A stretch of DNA of 64,000 nucleotides from Adenophora triphylla var. japonica (Eukaryota; Streptophyta; Magnoliopsida; Asterales; Campanulaceae): positions 124,001-188,000 of the forward strand of contig JAFEMH010000937.1 of the NCBI GenBank assembly GCA_022495995.1, written 5' to 3'. Within the stretch, counting starts at the first letter, position 1. Every line of letters begins with the position of its first letter. A program made the translations under genes and the position numbers. The notes beneath the pieces were generated by a model, which did not search any database, had not been told where the DNA came from, and was given only the letters and a program-made list of their open reading frames with translations. Below, piece after piece: positions 38,940-50,860 of this stretch.

Positions 38940-39837
38940 GAGGGAGATTTCCTCCATCACAACCCAACTCTCTACCAACATACCGTTCATAAGATTTCTC
39001 ACACCAATACCATGACAATATCGGACCCTGGCCATTTTTTTATTGGGAGCGTCCTCGTTTCCACGAGAGCAGAAAGCATATGTGGTGTCTGACACATTGC
39101 ACTCTAAGCTACTAAGATAGCTATTTCTAATCCTCCATTACGACAGTCGAAGGCGAGCACCAACCTTCCTTTACATAATTGCTCACAAAATCCAAGTCTT
39201 TTATTCCTTCATTTAATGTCCTGTAAATCACCCAACTACGACACAATCTCATCCTTAACCCGACTCTCCCAAAGTAAAGTTCCATCCTCTCGCGTTATTG
39301 TACTTTGATGAAACGATGCTTCCGTGTCAAAATATCAACGAACTCGCTTGACTGATTTTCTTTCAAGATTAATGCAATATATACGTGATCTGCACATGAT
39401 TTGCATACCTATGCAATCCACACCCATCAAAGTCTTAGAAACTTAAATCTTCTGTGACTTTCATAAATTCGGATCCGTTCTTAAATTTGATCTCATCAAA
39501 TTTAATGTCGATCTTTCTCAACCCATCTTCATTGTTCCCATCAAATCCTTAATAATACCGGATCCACCTTGATCTCAATAGTCCTGATCCCGTTTGTATC
39601 CCTACAAGCCTGATCTTTAATCTTTGCCCTAATACTGATTGAATCTCTATAATCCTATTTTGAATCCCGACAGCCCCAAACCCATTAAAATTTATGAAAC
39701 ATTGATCCTATTTGGTATATGTAACATAAACTCATCTGTATTTTTGCAGTCGTCAATTCTGATCCATGTTCTTGCAGTACACATTCAATCAATTTAAAGC
39801 AGCCCTGATCTCAAACAATCAAAGCTCTGATACTAGT
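38940..39837 (-). pseudogene. Decayed Copia 5' internal region (gag)
   Basis: On the minus strand the PBS-like TAGTATCAGAGCT (39835-39823) follows an LTR end with the usual two-base spacer. Further in, a zinc-knuckle-like stretch VRYCHGIGVRNLM is seen near 39025-38985. Frames are thoroughly broken. This is an old relic. Confidence 0.55.
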
Positions 39838-40400
39838 TGTTGGGAAATTAATGACCTACGAGCAGTATTTGTCTCATACCAAGTGTATAAGGAATAGATG
39901 AAGTGCATGCAACATCCTTATTAAAAGTAATAAAAGACAAGAATACAAGATTTGTTCACCTAATTCATTCCATAATTGGACTACATTTGGGGGCACTAAT
40001 AAGCCAGAATATTCACTAATATCATAATTTATTGTGTTACAAATCTTCCTTCGAAATCATCACTTTCTCTATGTAAACACACACCACCCATATAACCCAT
40101 AGACATAACTTATGCCATCCATGATATGCCCCTAAGGACACCCCACAGACCTACCAATGTCTTTGACTTTTTTTGTATATCTCACAAATTTTCTTTGACT
40201 AATTTTCTTATCACCACAATATTATAAGTTATCATTTATATTTATAGGCACCCAATCTTAAACCTAATTAATTTCAATTTCTTCTACATTAAGTAAACTG
40301 CTTTTTATCCACGAAAAAAAATTCGTTGCCAAAAGGGAACACGCCAAAATAAAAAATCAAATTCCTGCAGAATCCTGCCCAGCCGAAGCTTCCCGAGGCC
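39838..40400 (-). repeat. Old Copia LTR
   Basis: On the minus strand it ends ATTTCCCAACA. It contains the equivalent of the CCCCCAGACGTAGCC block of Copia-1 (here GTGCCCCCAAATGTAGTCC) and AACAAATCTTG, so it is a diverged relative. The 5' end is uncertain (an approximate coordinate is given). Confidence 0.6.
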
Positions 40401-40814
40401 ATCTCCAACAGCCTGCTTCAAATTTTGCACCAAAACACCAAAATGTTGCAATTTCAGCACCAAATATCTTCCACCATCTTCAACAGCTTGTTTCAAATCT
40501 TACATCAAATAAGAATATTCTCAGAATATTTCTTTTATTTCATTTAATTAAAATGTTTTCCATTAATCATATTTAATATTATTCAATTTACATTATATTA
40601 AATATTATGGTATAAAATGAAATAATTAAATAAGACAATTAATAAATATAAATGAATATATTTAAAATACAAATATATAAGAAGAAATATTTAAATAGAC
40701 AATTAACTTATAATTAACAATACAAATAAGAACAAATTGAATAGTTTTTCTTAAATAAAAATAAAAATAAAATTTAATATTACAAATAACAAATATTAAA
40801 TAAAAAAACATATA

Positions 40815-40899
40815 CTATCTCCGTCTCAAAATGAATGTACAAAATTAATTCAAAAATAATATTTTCTTAAAATGGTTAATCATTTTGGGACGAAGAAAG
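40815..40899. mobile_element. Short degenerate Stowaway
   Basis: CTATCTCCGTCTCAAAATGA on the left, TCATTTTGGGACGAAGAAAG on the right, TA on both sides, only 85 bp. Confidence 0.65.
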
Positions 40900-40981
40900 T
40901 AGTAATGTCAATTTAAAAAAAAAATACGAAAAAAAAAGAAAAAAGAAAAAGAAGATGTCGCAGGAACTTAACTGCATCATA

Positions 40982-41145
40982 TTTGGCTATGTTTATATCC
41001 ATCCCAACACTTGCGGTAACATCTTTTTTTTTTTTTTTTTTTTTTTTTTGCCTTTTCAACTTTTTTTTTTCTTGCAATCACAATCCTCAATCCTGATTTG
41101 GCTATGTTTATATCCATCCCAACACTTACGGTAACACCTTTTTTT
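40982..41145 (+). repeat. Duplicated segment with poly(T) tails
   Basis: TTGGCTATGTTTATATCCAT, ATCCCAACACTTGCGGTAAC and a long T run occur twice, at about 40982-41050 and 41097-41155, with one difference in the shared core. Confidence 0.8.
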
Positions 41146-41204
41146 TTTTTTTTTGTGTGTGATTGTCATATTTGTCATATTGGGTAATTTTTTTATTATT
41201 ATTA

Positions 41205-41330
41205 TTTCGATGACATATATGAGAATTCATGTTAGCCGACCCCAAATTATTTTGAGATTAATGACATATATGAGAATTCATGTTAACCGATCCCAAATTA
41301 TCTTGACACTAAGGCTTTGTTGTTGTTGTC
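41205..41330 (+). mobile_element. SINE 3' end (TTG tail)
   Basis: GAATTCATGTTAGCCGACCC, CCAAATTAT and AAGGCTTTGTTGTTGTTG form the tail of the widespread plant Au/TS-type SINEs as I recall it. The roughly 52-bp segment before the tail is duplicated in tandem (about 41209-41260 and 41261-41305). The tRNA-like head is absent. Confidence 0.65.
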
Positions 41331-41409
41331 GTCAATATTGGGTAATTTGAATTGGGTGCGTCGTACTATTTAAAGCTGCTTCTTTATTTTGTCAATCTTT
41401 TAACTTTGT

Positions 41410-41833
41410 TTTTTTGGCAATTTTAACCCCTTCTAATTTCTGAATATTACAGCATATTAACCTTATTCCCAAACTCCGTTAAAAAATCTAACTTTCGTTT
41501 AATAATTTAACAAAACATAACAAGATTATAATCTAGATGATGACTTGGTTATAATTTTATGCATGTATCGCGGACATATATTTACGTCAGAGGAAAAAAA
41601 AGCCCTAAAAACGATAAGAGCGCAACATAGAGTGAGAAACTAGGGGCTTTTTTTAACGGAGTAAATATATGTCCGCGATACATGCATAAAATTATAATCA
41701 AGTCATCATCTAGGTTATAATCTTGTTATGTTTCGTTAAATTATTTAACGAAAGTTAGATTTTTTTAACGGAGTTTGGGAATAAGGTTAATATGACTGTA
41801 TAATATTAGAAGAATGGTTAAAATTGCCAAAAA
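41410..41833. mobile_element. Foldback element with 180-bp arms
   Basis: The left arm (TTGGCAATTTTAACC, AACCTTATTCCCAAACTCCG, ATGCATGTATCGCGGACATA) is repeated as its near-perfect reverse complement on the right, with a loop of about 40-50 bases (41600-41645). Outer ends are TTTTGGCAATTTTAACC and GGTTAAAATTGCCAAAA. No coding. It lies about 380 bases upstream of the zinc-finger gene. Confidence 0.85.
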
Positions 41834-42210
41834 TAAACACCGATGATTAAAACCGCAGCTTCATAATAGTACAAGGGTTTAAAAGTCTGATTGGCCTTTG
41901 AATTGAGAGGTGTGTGTACTGTGTAGGGGTAAACGTGCGCTATATTTTGTCAATCTTTGGGAACTTTCTTTCTTAGTCAAATGTAGGAACTGGAATTAAC
42001 CAACCCCATTGTAATTTGTAACCCCTTCCTTTGACTGAAAATTGCTCCATTCTTGACAAAACCCACGCGACGCGTGTAATAACCAACTCCCTATCCCGAC
42101 AGAAGTGTAATCCAACTAAGATTCCCCCAATAATAATACCAGTACTCCACGATTTATTTTTCTGTGAAACCCTAACATTTCCATCTCCATCTTCATAGGC
42201 ACTCTCACTC

Positions 42211-45200
42211 ATGGAGTTCAACAAGTTTCGATTCAAGAATGGTCAACCTCCATCGAATCGTCCTCAGTCCTCGAGCTTCACTTACTTCACTGAACAAGCC
42301 ATGCGAGGTCTGTCTAATCCTCCATTGATCTTCTTCATTTCTTCACTTAATTTGTACTATATTCGAAGAATTTGATCAATTCATGCTTAAATGTTCTGGA
42401 ATTTGATTAATTTCAAGTTAATGCTGGAAATGCGGGTTTTATTAAGTTATTCTTTTGCATTTTCATGGAAAGTATCAAAAAATTGAGTTTTATTGTGTGT
42501 TGTTTGTTTGGTTTTAGCCATGCGAGGTCTGTCTAATCCCCCTTTGATTTTCTTGAAATTCACTCAATTTGTACTAGAATCGAAAAAATTGATCATTTGA
42601 TCATGAATTTGATTAGTTTTAAGTCAATGCTGAAAATGCCGTTTTAATTAAGTTCTTTCTTTTGCATTTTTCATGGAAAAGATCAGAAATTCGAGGTTTA
42701 TTGTGTGTTTTTTTTTTTATTTAAGCTGGATACTCGAATAACAACTTCGGTCGCCCGCTTGATTATTTTTGGAACCCTAACGACATGCGGGAGGCGATTG
42801 AACGGGAGCTGGAGAAGGAGAGGATCAGGAAGGAAATAATCGCCGAAGAGATTGCAAGGGAGGCGCGAACTGGAGGCGGAAGTGAGGAGAGAGCTGATGA
42901 TGGAGAAAGAAATGGCGTTACGGAGAAGTGATGGCTTCCCATTCGTTTCTCATCGGTATGAGCCGCGTGGCCTGCCAACTGTACATCAGCATGAAGTTAC
43001 ATCGTTTGAGGAACGAATTGTTTTGTCGCTTGAGGAAAGATTGGGACAGCGCCAACCTTCGCGGGGATTTGAGATGGTCCCATTTCAGCCTCGTACAGAG
43101 CCTCGAATCTCGGAGATCAAGCCTGTTCCTGAGGTTAACAAAGACAAAGTCATCTTCCTGGTCAGTTCTATTATCTCCCGTGTTTTTTGTTACTATTTAG
43201 TATTTTCGTTCTTTTAATCTATCGTTGTTTGTCTGCTGCTTTGAAGAATTGCAGTGTGATATATTCTGTGTCCTGAATGAAATTGCGACTGTGTGATCTT
43301 TTGAAGCTCTTAAACTGTGAATTGTTTAATGCTGTGAAAAGTATAGTCACACTTGGTTGACGATGATTTAGATGGCATTTGATTATACCTATCAGAAAGT
43401 TTAAAGTTCTCACTGTTTTGAGCCAAAAGAAAAGTAACATGCATGTCTTACTAATGAAGTTAAAGTAATGAAGCTTATCAAGTCAAAACGTTAGTAGTGT
43501 ACATCTCTTTCTATGACTCATTTCATCTGGCTATCTACTAACAAATTCCCTAAGAGCACTTTGTAAGTATTCAAGATTTAGAAAGATTCCACGTAAAAGT
43601 TCACCAAAATGTCATTGGTAAATTTTACAGCTCTATTGTGGAGCATCTAACGCAGGATCTTTCTAAATGTGGATCTTTAAAGAGTCTCCTAAGGGTATTG
43701 GTTAGTAATCCTTTCCTCTGAACGTGAAGTTAAATTCTTAATCCGTTTGAGTGAGGTAGTTAGACTATACCATTCTTATATTAATTGTATATAGGTACTT
43801 CGCTAATATCAAGATTCTCATCCATGTGTAGGTAACTTGTTAAGTTTGTTATTGCGTATATATATAATAATATAATACGCGAGTTTCATGAGGTCTTGGC
43901 TATTGGATTTCATCCAACTCGGTTTCTTTCCTGGTATCTGGATTTTCGATTCCTGTATTAGTTTTGGTTTAGATAGCTGTATTTCTTTCAAAAGCAAAGA
44001 GGTGTTGTGAAATAGTTGCTATTAGTTGTGTAAGGTCAGTGGTTGCATGGAAGCATGCACTTAGATAACCTGGGCAGCTAATCTTCATGGTTGGCAAGGC
44101 TGCTCAATGGCAGGCAGGCCTTGTTTGAACCAATGTTATCTTTGTCGGATCATTTTCTTCTGGAAAACCTTGTGAAACATAAGGACTTCTTTGCTATTGG
44201 AGGTTTATAGTTGGACGTTGAAGCAGTAGCTGAATGAAAAACAAGAAAATGAATGTGCATAAGCCAACAACTCTTTATTTTATTTGTTTATTTTATTACT
44301 ACTAGGATAAATTCATTACAGCACAGGTTATAATACAAAACAGAAGAGGGAGGACAAAAACTGTGTCAGCTTTTCCTGACTCCACAAGGTGGTCAGGAAA
44401 AAACAAGCCGTGTATTAGTCAGTGACTTTACGTTTTTCTTGCTATCTCTCTCTTACTTCATAAGATCATACAAAACCACCAAAAAAATATGAAATAAAGG
44501 AAAACCACAAGTCTAAATAGGTCTATTTAGTCATGTAGACATTTAGCTGGTCCATTGCATATGCAACTAATCTTTTCTTTGTTTTAGCAGGGATGCATTT
44601 GTGCTTAATCTTGATAGTATTAGATCATATTGAATTTCAGTGTATGAGAGTAATCATGATTACATAATTATCTGGACTTTGAATTGCATACAATAAACTT
44701 TTTAATGTTCTGCGAAGGGGAAATGTATGTGAATTTCTGTAAGTTTCTTTTCTACAACATATGTTTTGTTTTTAAAGTAAATGTTAACAAGTACCATCTG
44801 CAGGGATTTTTGTTGTCCGGTTCTAAAATGTTTGCATTGTGAACCCTCCACAATGCACTGCAACATTTTCCATAAATTGGTGTTTTTAATGTGAAAGTCT
44901 TTTCCAATTGTGGATCTATAACCGAGGCAGCCTGGTAGAGGGGACATTATTGAGAATTGTGTTTAGTTATCAATTATAGGTCATGAGTTTTGAAGGTATG
45001 ATATAATCTAAGTTTCTATAAAGCAGTGGCAGAGTCAAAAAATCTTTCGAAGGAGGGGCAAAATCATTTCACTAATTAACATTGGGCAAAATAAACTTAG
45101 TGCATTTTTTTCTTTACACAAAAGGGGCAAGTTTCAATAAATTACACTATTTTTTTTACTCAAATGGGGGCAATTGCCCCCCGTAAGGCACTGTGTACCT

Positions 45201-48200
45201 CCGCCACTGCTATAAAGCTAATTACTCTGCAGGTAAATGCTGATACCCCTCTTTGCGATTAGGATGACCTGACAGTAACCCCAAGTCAGTGTCTAGCCAA
45301 CTAATTCGTTAGTGATCAAATGATATTGGTTCCCTTTGCTTCCCTTCCTCCTCCCCCCTTAGGGGTTTGTCCCCAAACCCCTTGATACGCTAGCCTGAAT
45401 CTGTCGAGTCCTTTGCACCAAAGAGCAATACTGCCAATTACTATTTTGTTTTAAGTTTCATGAATTAAAACAGAATAAAGTACCATTTTCGTCCCTAAAG
45501 TACTTTACGTTTTACCTTTTCGTCCCTAAACATTTTTTTTACCTTTTCATCCTTGTCCTATCGTTTTAAGGATGATGTAGTCCCTCCAGTTAACGGACGT
45601 TTAATAATCCGTTAACTTCGTCTGAGCTGGCACCTACCTGGCGTCTTTCATCCTACATGCCGATGAAGTGGCAATTTCATTGCATAGTTAAATCTACAAG
45701 GGCAAAAGTGTTAAAACTGAAACTGCAAGGACTCAAAACTAAAAAAAATAACACATAAAAAGAAAAACACTTCCTCTTCTTCTTTCTTCAGCCTTCTTCT
45801 TCACCACACTCCATCCCCAACTCCACCCACCGTCGCCGCCACTCTCCCACACCTCCCTTTCTCTCTCTTCTTCACCACACTCCATCCCCAGCTCCAAGGT
45901 TATATATAAATGGATGAATTAATCTTGGAATTTCAAACACCACCCAGAAAATTTGTCAGTCGGGTCATGTGAAATTCGCCGGGTTTATTCAATTTTCCAG
46001 CAATTCGATACGATCTGGGCTTGAATTGGGGAAAAGCAAGCCAGCCCATGACTAGGCGTTGTTCCCATTGCAGTCACAATGGGCACAACTCTCGGACCTG
46101 CCCGAATCGTGGGGTGAAGCTTTTTGGGGTTCAAATTACTGATGGATTGATCCAGAAGAGTGCTAGTATGGGTAACTTGACCCATTACACCAGATCGGGT
46201 TTGAGCAGTCATGCTGGTCCTGACCATGATTCGCCTGGTGATACTCTGGATCATGGTGCTGATGGGTACGGGTCGGAGGATTTTGTTGCTGGGTCATCTT
46301 CTAGTCGGGAGAGAAAGAAAGGTTACAATTCATTTTTTTTTTTGGGTATTTGATTGGGTTTTGATTTGCTGGTCCTGACCATGATATGCCATTATTTTGT
46401 TTGGTTAGAAGTAATGGAGATTGTTTATCCAACTTTCGATTTTTTTTTAATTTTTTTTTAATTTTTTTTTTGCCATAAAAAGAAAAACCGTTGATCTATT
46501 TTTATAACATCTGAAATTGATTTTGTTGTTGTTGTGAGGGTGGTTGGAGAAGGAGGACGAAGGGAGGGGTGGTGAGGAATGGCTGTCTGTGAACATGGTG
46601 GTTTGGCGGAGAGATGAGGAACGGTGCTGGGATTGAAAACGACGGAGGAGGAAGTTGGGCAAGAGGCGTTGGGGCGGCGATTGGGAAGGGGGTTGCATGT
46701 GCTTTTGCTGACTGGTTGTCGGAGATGGGTAGGGTGGAGAGAGAAAGTAGAAAGAGAGAAAGTTTGGGGGGTGTGAGTGTTTTGATTTTTATTACATTTT
46801 GCCCCCTATAATTTACAGAAATACCAACATAACCGTAGCTGTATGCCACGTAAGCAAAAATGCCATATCACTATGACACATCAGCGAATTTAACGGATTA
46901 TTAAACGCCCGTTAATTGGAGGGACTACATCATCCTTAAAACGATAGGTCAAGGATGAAAAGGTAAAAAAAATTGTTTAGGGACGAAAAGATAAAACTTA
47001 AAGTACTTTAGGGACGAAAATGGTACTTTTCTCGAGTAACATACGTATGTTTGTGGGCCTAACAAATTATGTTGCATTCACCAGCTGACTTACCATTTTA
47101 TGCCCCAAAATACAAATAAACCATTAAGTGTCCCCCTAGTGGAAATTGAAAATGTTGTGTAAGTGTTGTCTATTTGTGTAATTCTTGTAATATAGCTATT
47201 GTTTTATTTTTCTTTAAATAATGGTTCTCATACATCTGCTAGTGAGAGTCTTTTCCCGCATTCCGAACTCTGTGTAGAACTTCTAATTCATGTCTGTGTT
47301 TGGAATAATTATGTACATATTATGCAGATACAAATCCCAAAATTCTATGTGATGCTAGTACAAAAATAAGGGAGTTTCTTGATTAGCTTGGAGTATTTTT
47401 TCCAATTTACATAGCATACTCTTATCTTAGTTGTTTTTCATGCCAGAACTTGCTATTTGAAGCACAAACGCATTAATTTAGTCCAATATAATACAACCAA
47501 CACAAAAATAAAATAAAATTGAAGCACACGTGCATCAATGATGAAATAAATAGAGATACTGGGCAGTAAATCTGGTCAACAAAGTGCAACTTCTTGAGTC
47601 ATTCAAGGTTGTACATGAATGTATAATCTTACATTGTAATTGCACGTAGAAGTGCCATATGTGTTCAAATTAGTAGTCTGTATCAGAAAGGAGAGCCCTT
47701 GTTCTTCTTCCTTTAGCTTCAGTTGTTTTTCACTATCACCATGGTCGCTACCCACTTTGGAGATGATGCACTACATTGTTGTCATCCACTCTCCAAACTG
47801 AGTTTTAACGGCTGTGTTTGATAGAAAGAACTGACGCTGAAAAGAGTGAAGAATGAGGGAGAAATCAATGGGCCTCCTATACCTTCTGATACAAATTACT
47901 GAATTGTCTGCACATTTGCATCTCCTGCCCCTACAACTGCAATTTAACACTATACATTATACTTGTGGTCTGTACTGGAGTGGGCGAGTGTATGAGCACT
48001 GGGCCTCTGCACATATTTAACGGTACACATGAACATGCATGTGCCTGTATATTCATGTACAAGTTTCCCTCTTGAATATAGCAGAATATTTGAAATAATA
48101 AACGGGTGTTATTAGAGTAATATGAGCTGGAGCAACTGGGGTCGTATGGTAAAATTGATATGATAACCCACCCTTGTGCACTTTGTTACTACATCGTTAT

Positions 48201-49891
48201 TGATATTGCTACGTAGAGATATCATTACTAATTAGAAATATGAGTTGGGTTTATACGAGTTTTTATTAGGTAATATGAGCCGTAATCATTGTTTAAGATT
48301 ACTGGTAAGATGGGAAATGCTAACAAGTATGATAGAGTGTCACTCATTTTCACCCTCCTTTTGATTATAGTGTAAATAGATGTTGTCAGGGCAAACTAAC
48401 AGTGCAAAGATTGATCAAATAGTGACATGCATTTGATCCTTATGTTTTGGTATTCATTGGTTGTCTTCATTTGTTCCTATATTTTGAGAGTTGTTGAAAG
48501 ATCTCTGACCATAGTTGCAAATTTATGATATGAGTAGTAGTGATATATGGTAATGAAAATTCTCTTTAATGCCTTACAATAGATATTACATTATGTGTTC
48601 TGTTTGTTACACCAACTTTGTGTATATTTCATTGCAAGTGAAGCTCTATACTTCGTTTTGTCGGCTAAAAGTGAAAATTTACTGATTTTGGGTACATTTC
48701 TATATCCCGTCTTAGAAAAGGAAGCAATACTGGAAAACTTGAGTAAATACATTTAAACATGTATTCCTATCACTACCCTATCCAAGAAATCTAAATACTT
48801 CGACTGCTATTTTTTTTACTCTCTCCTTCCCTAAATGAACGTCCATTTTCAAGAAAATTTTGTCGCAAAATGAATGTCCTTTTTGTGAAAAACTCTCCCT
48901 AAATGGTTTTTTTTACCAAAATAAATTCACTGGTCATTTTATACTTGCAAAACTAAATGTTTAGAAAAAAGTGGATGTCAAGAATATTTATGCATATTTG
49001 CCGTTTAATTGTCTGAAAAGTAAATATTTTCAAATGCCCCCTAAATGAAAATTTGAACATTCATTTAGGGGTGGAGGGAGTATTTACTCTGTTAATACTA
49101 TATTTGACTAAGGGGCATCTTTCAAGACTTGGACTGTACATCAGGTGGTTCAGTACTACTAAAATTCCTATCATGGACTCTGTTATAGTTTATCATTGCA
49201 GGGCAAACCGAATATAAACATAACTGGAGCTAAACGGAAAGCTGCGACTCCACCAGCTGCAGATACCAGTGAGCGAGTTTTAGTTGGTTCTAAGAAGCAG
49301 CCTAAAGAGGAGTGGAGTTGTGCCATCTGCCAAGTTAGTGCCACAAGCGAGCATGCCTTAAACGAACATCTTGAAGGAAAGAAGCATAAGTCCAAAGAGG
49401 CAGCAATTTGGGCAGAGAAGACGGGCAAAAACTTTGGCATCGGGATCTTACCAAAGAAAACTCCTGCTCCCATCGAGCCTGTAGAAACGAGTTATAGACC
49501 AAACCCAGTGCAGATAATTGAAAAGAAGATATCTCCGTTGCTGAAAAAGAAGAAGCCATTGTTGCATTCAAAGAAGCATGCGGATGTTTCAAAGACTGAA
49601 GATGGGAAGACGGACGAAAATAGAAAAAATAAATTTAAGTTTTGGTGTGAAATGTGCCAGGCTGGCGCTTTCTCTGAGAAAGTGATGAACATTCATAGGA
49701 GGGGAAAGAGACACGCTCGAAATCTGGAATTCAAATTAAATGGTGGGGCCACTTGGACAACTCCAATGGAGAAGAAGCAATCAGAAGAAGACACTGTTGA
49801 AGAAGAAACAACCAACATAAAGGTATTGCAAGAAGTTGCTCAAGAGGAAGTGATGGGTGCATCTGACAAGGGTGACAAAGTCACCAAATGA
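42211..49891 (+). CDS. Matrin/U1-type C2H2 zinc-finger protein (one frameshift)
   Basis: Three exons: 42211-42307, 42726-43160, 49202-49891 (introns ATGCGAG/GTCTGT..TTTAAG/CTGG and CTTCCTG/GTCAGT..ATTGCAG/GGCAAA). Exon 1 encodes a short polar N-terminus (MEFNKFRFKNGQPP). Exon 2 encodes a charged helix rich in Glu/Arg (EAIERELEKERIRKEIIAEE). Exon 3 has two fingers of the dsRNA-binding U1/matrin type, CX2CX12HX5H: CAICQVSATSEHALNEH... and CEMCQAGAFSEKVMNIH..., each ending GK(K/R)H. This matches a plant nuclear protein family presumed to bind RNA. Exon 2 is broken: before about 42858 the family frame is one phase, after it another. The total of 1222 nt becomes 1221 (406 residues) if one G of the GGG at 42858-42860 is surplus. 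Either a recent null mutation or an assembly error. Intron 2 (6041 bp) is full of transposons. Confidence 0.75.
42298..42725 (+). repeat. Tandem duplication creating a second splice unit in intron 1
   Basis: The end of exon 1 plus the start of intron 1 (GCCATGCGAGGTCTGTCTAA) recurs at 42517. The rest of intron 1 follows in both units (AATGCTGGAAATGCGGGTTT against AATGCTGAAAATGCCGTTTT), diverged. The duplicate carries an acceptor GTTTTAG, nine exon-like bases CCATGCGAG (42518-42526) and a donor GTCTGT. A 9-nt microexon would add three residues in frame. Confidence 0.85.
43161..45023. other. Intron 2, left part, no gene inside
   Basis: Ordinary AT-rich intron sequence; no ORF with a recognisable product and no clear transposon termini. 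Confidence 0.5.
45024..45209. mobile_element. hAT-type MITE with 8-bp TSD
   Basis: Termini CAGTGGCAGAG and CTCCGCCACTG (near-perfect TIR) and identical 8-bp flanks CTATAAAG at 45016-45023 and 45210-45217. Inside: GGGGCAA motifs in inverted arrangement. A truncated relative (GGGGCGGAG plus GGGGGCAAATGCCCCC) is near 30247-30290. Confidence 0.92.
45478..47029 (+). mobile_element. Long-TIR element that captured a MYB-type exon
   Basis: Ends are long inverted repeats of about 170-200 bp: AAAGTACCATTTTCGTCCCT, TACCTTTTCATCCTTG, GGATGATGTAGTCCCTCCA and GTTTAATAATCCGTTAA on the left, with their complements on the right. Inside is a gene-like, GC-richer segment with a MYB-type exon. Long TIRs plus captured exon resemble Pack-MULEs, but no 9-bp TSD was found, so superfamily is open. 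It sits in intron 2 of the zinc-finger gene, in sense orientation. Confidence 0.75.
46048..46321 (+). pseudogene. Captured first exon of a 1R-MYB (MYBS3/KUA1-type) gene
   Basis: ATG at 46048 opens MTRRCSHCSHNGHNSRTCPN, the CX2CX4HX4C knuckle that starts SHAQKYF-class single-MYB transcription factors. It continues GVKLFGVQITDG, then SASMGNLTHY and SEDFVAGSSSSRERKKG, and stops at a donor-like AAAG/GTTACA in phase 1, where these genes have their first intron. The MYB repeat that should follow (a WTEEEH-type start) is absent from the element and its flanks. A preserved open frame and splice donor make chimeric transcripts with the host gene conceivable. Confidence 0.85.
47030..48818. other. Intron 2, right part, nothing recognised
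   Basis: AT-rich intron sequence without ORFs or transposon ends that I can support. Confidence 0.5.
48819..49080. mobile_element. Stowaway-like MITE in intron 2
   Basis: CTCTCTCCTTCCCTAAATGA on the left, TCATTTAGGGGTGGAGGGAG on the right, TA on both sides. Only about 120 bases from exon 3. Confidence 0.8.
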
Positions 49892-50860
49892 AGCTCATCT
49901 CGAGTCACAGGAGGTTGCTGATACTGCTTGCTAGTATCTGATTGAAGAGATGCTTATGATGTTGTATAGTACAAGCCCTGAATGATGATCGTGCATCGAA
50001 AAAAGTGGCTCTTGCAAATGCTCGTCGTCCCCCAAGTTAGTTTCGGGGTTGATGTAAGTTCTAGTTCATTTGCAACGTTTTCACAACTTCTGTATGGAAT
50101 CTGGATATGTCTGTTGATTTAGAGTTTCTATCAATGATCTTGGTACTAATAAGGTAGCAAGATCTTGAGATCTGGGTTTGGATTGCAGGGTATTGTTGTA
50201 GCTTTAAAACTGGAAATTTGACTGTTGTGCTCTTAGCTTCTTCACTTTCTTTTCAAACTCCCTTGGGAACCTTTAAAGGGGAAATGGTATCTTGAACTTT
50301 GCAAGTTAGTTGATACTACTGCGAAGTTAGAAATGGGAAAGAAATATTCTCATCTACAAAACTGACAGGTGGATCTAGTCTCTTGAAGTTAGACATGAGA
50401 AAGTAACGTCTCTGACAATCTGACAGGTTGATCTAGTCTTCCTGAAGCTGGAAATGAGAAAGCATCGATTTCTTCTTTAACATTCCTGATTGTATAAAAC
50501 CAAATTACCTTTGACCAAATGTTCCGTGAAACTTCGTATGAAACGAAACATTTGACTATTCTTGTCTGAATCAAAAAATGAACAGATCAATGGTACACAA
50601 TATTCCATGAGATTCTTCGCCGTTCATTTTCATGATTTCAAATAAAGTACAAAAGAACAGATCAATAATGCAAGATTCCATGAGATTCTACCCCGTTCAT
50701 TTTCATGATTTCTTCCATATACTACATCTTTCAATCTTCCTACACAAAATTTATAGGTCTTACAGCCTACATGGTATTTATAATAGAGAAAAAAAAAAAT
50801 TGATCATACCACGGTAGGGGGAAACTCAATAAGCCTGACAATCTGCCCTCGACCAAAGAT
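49892..50860. other. Shared 3' region of two convergent genes
   Basis: The zinc-finger gene ends at 49891 (plus) and the coiled-coil gene at 50861 (minus), so this 970-base gap must hold both 3' untranslated regions. No other gene. ATTCCATGAGATTCTTCGCC and a near copy recur at about 50603 and 50675. Confidence 0.5.

Noticed and set aside
46502..46849. Minus-strand open frame rich in Pro and Ser
   Set aside because: Low-complexity sequence inside the captured-exon transposon; no homology recognised.
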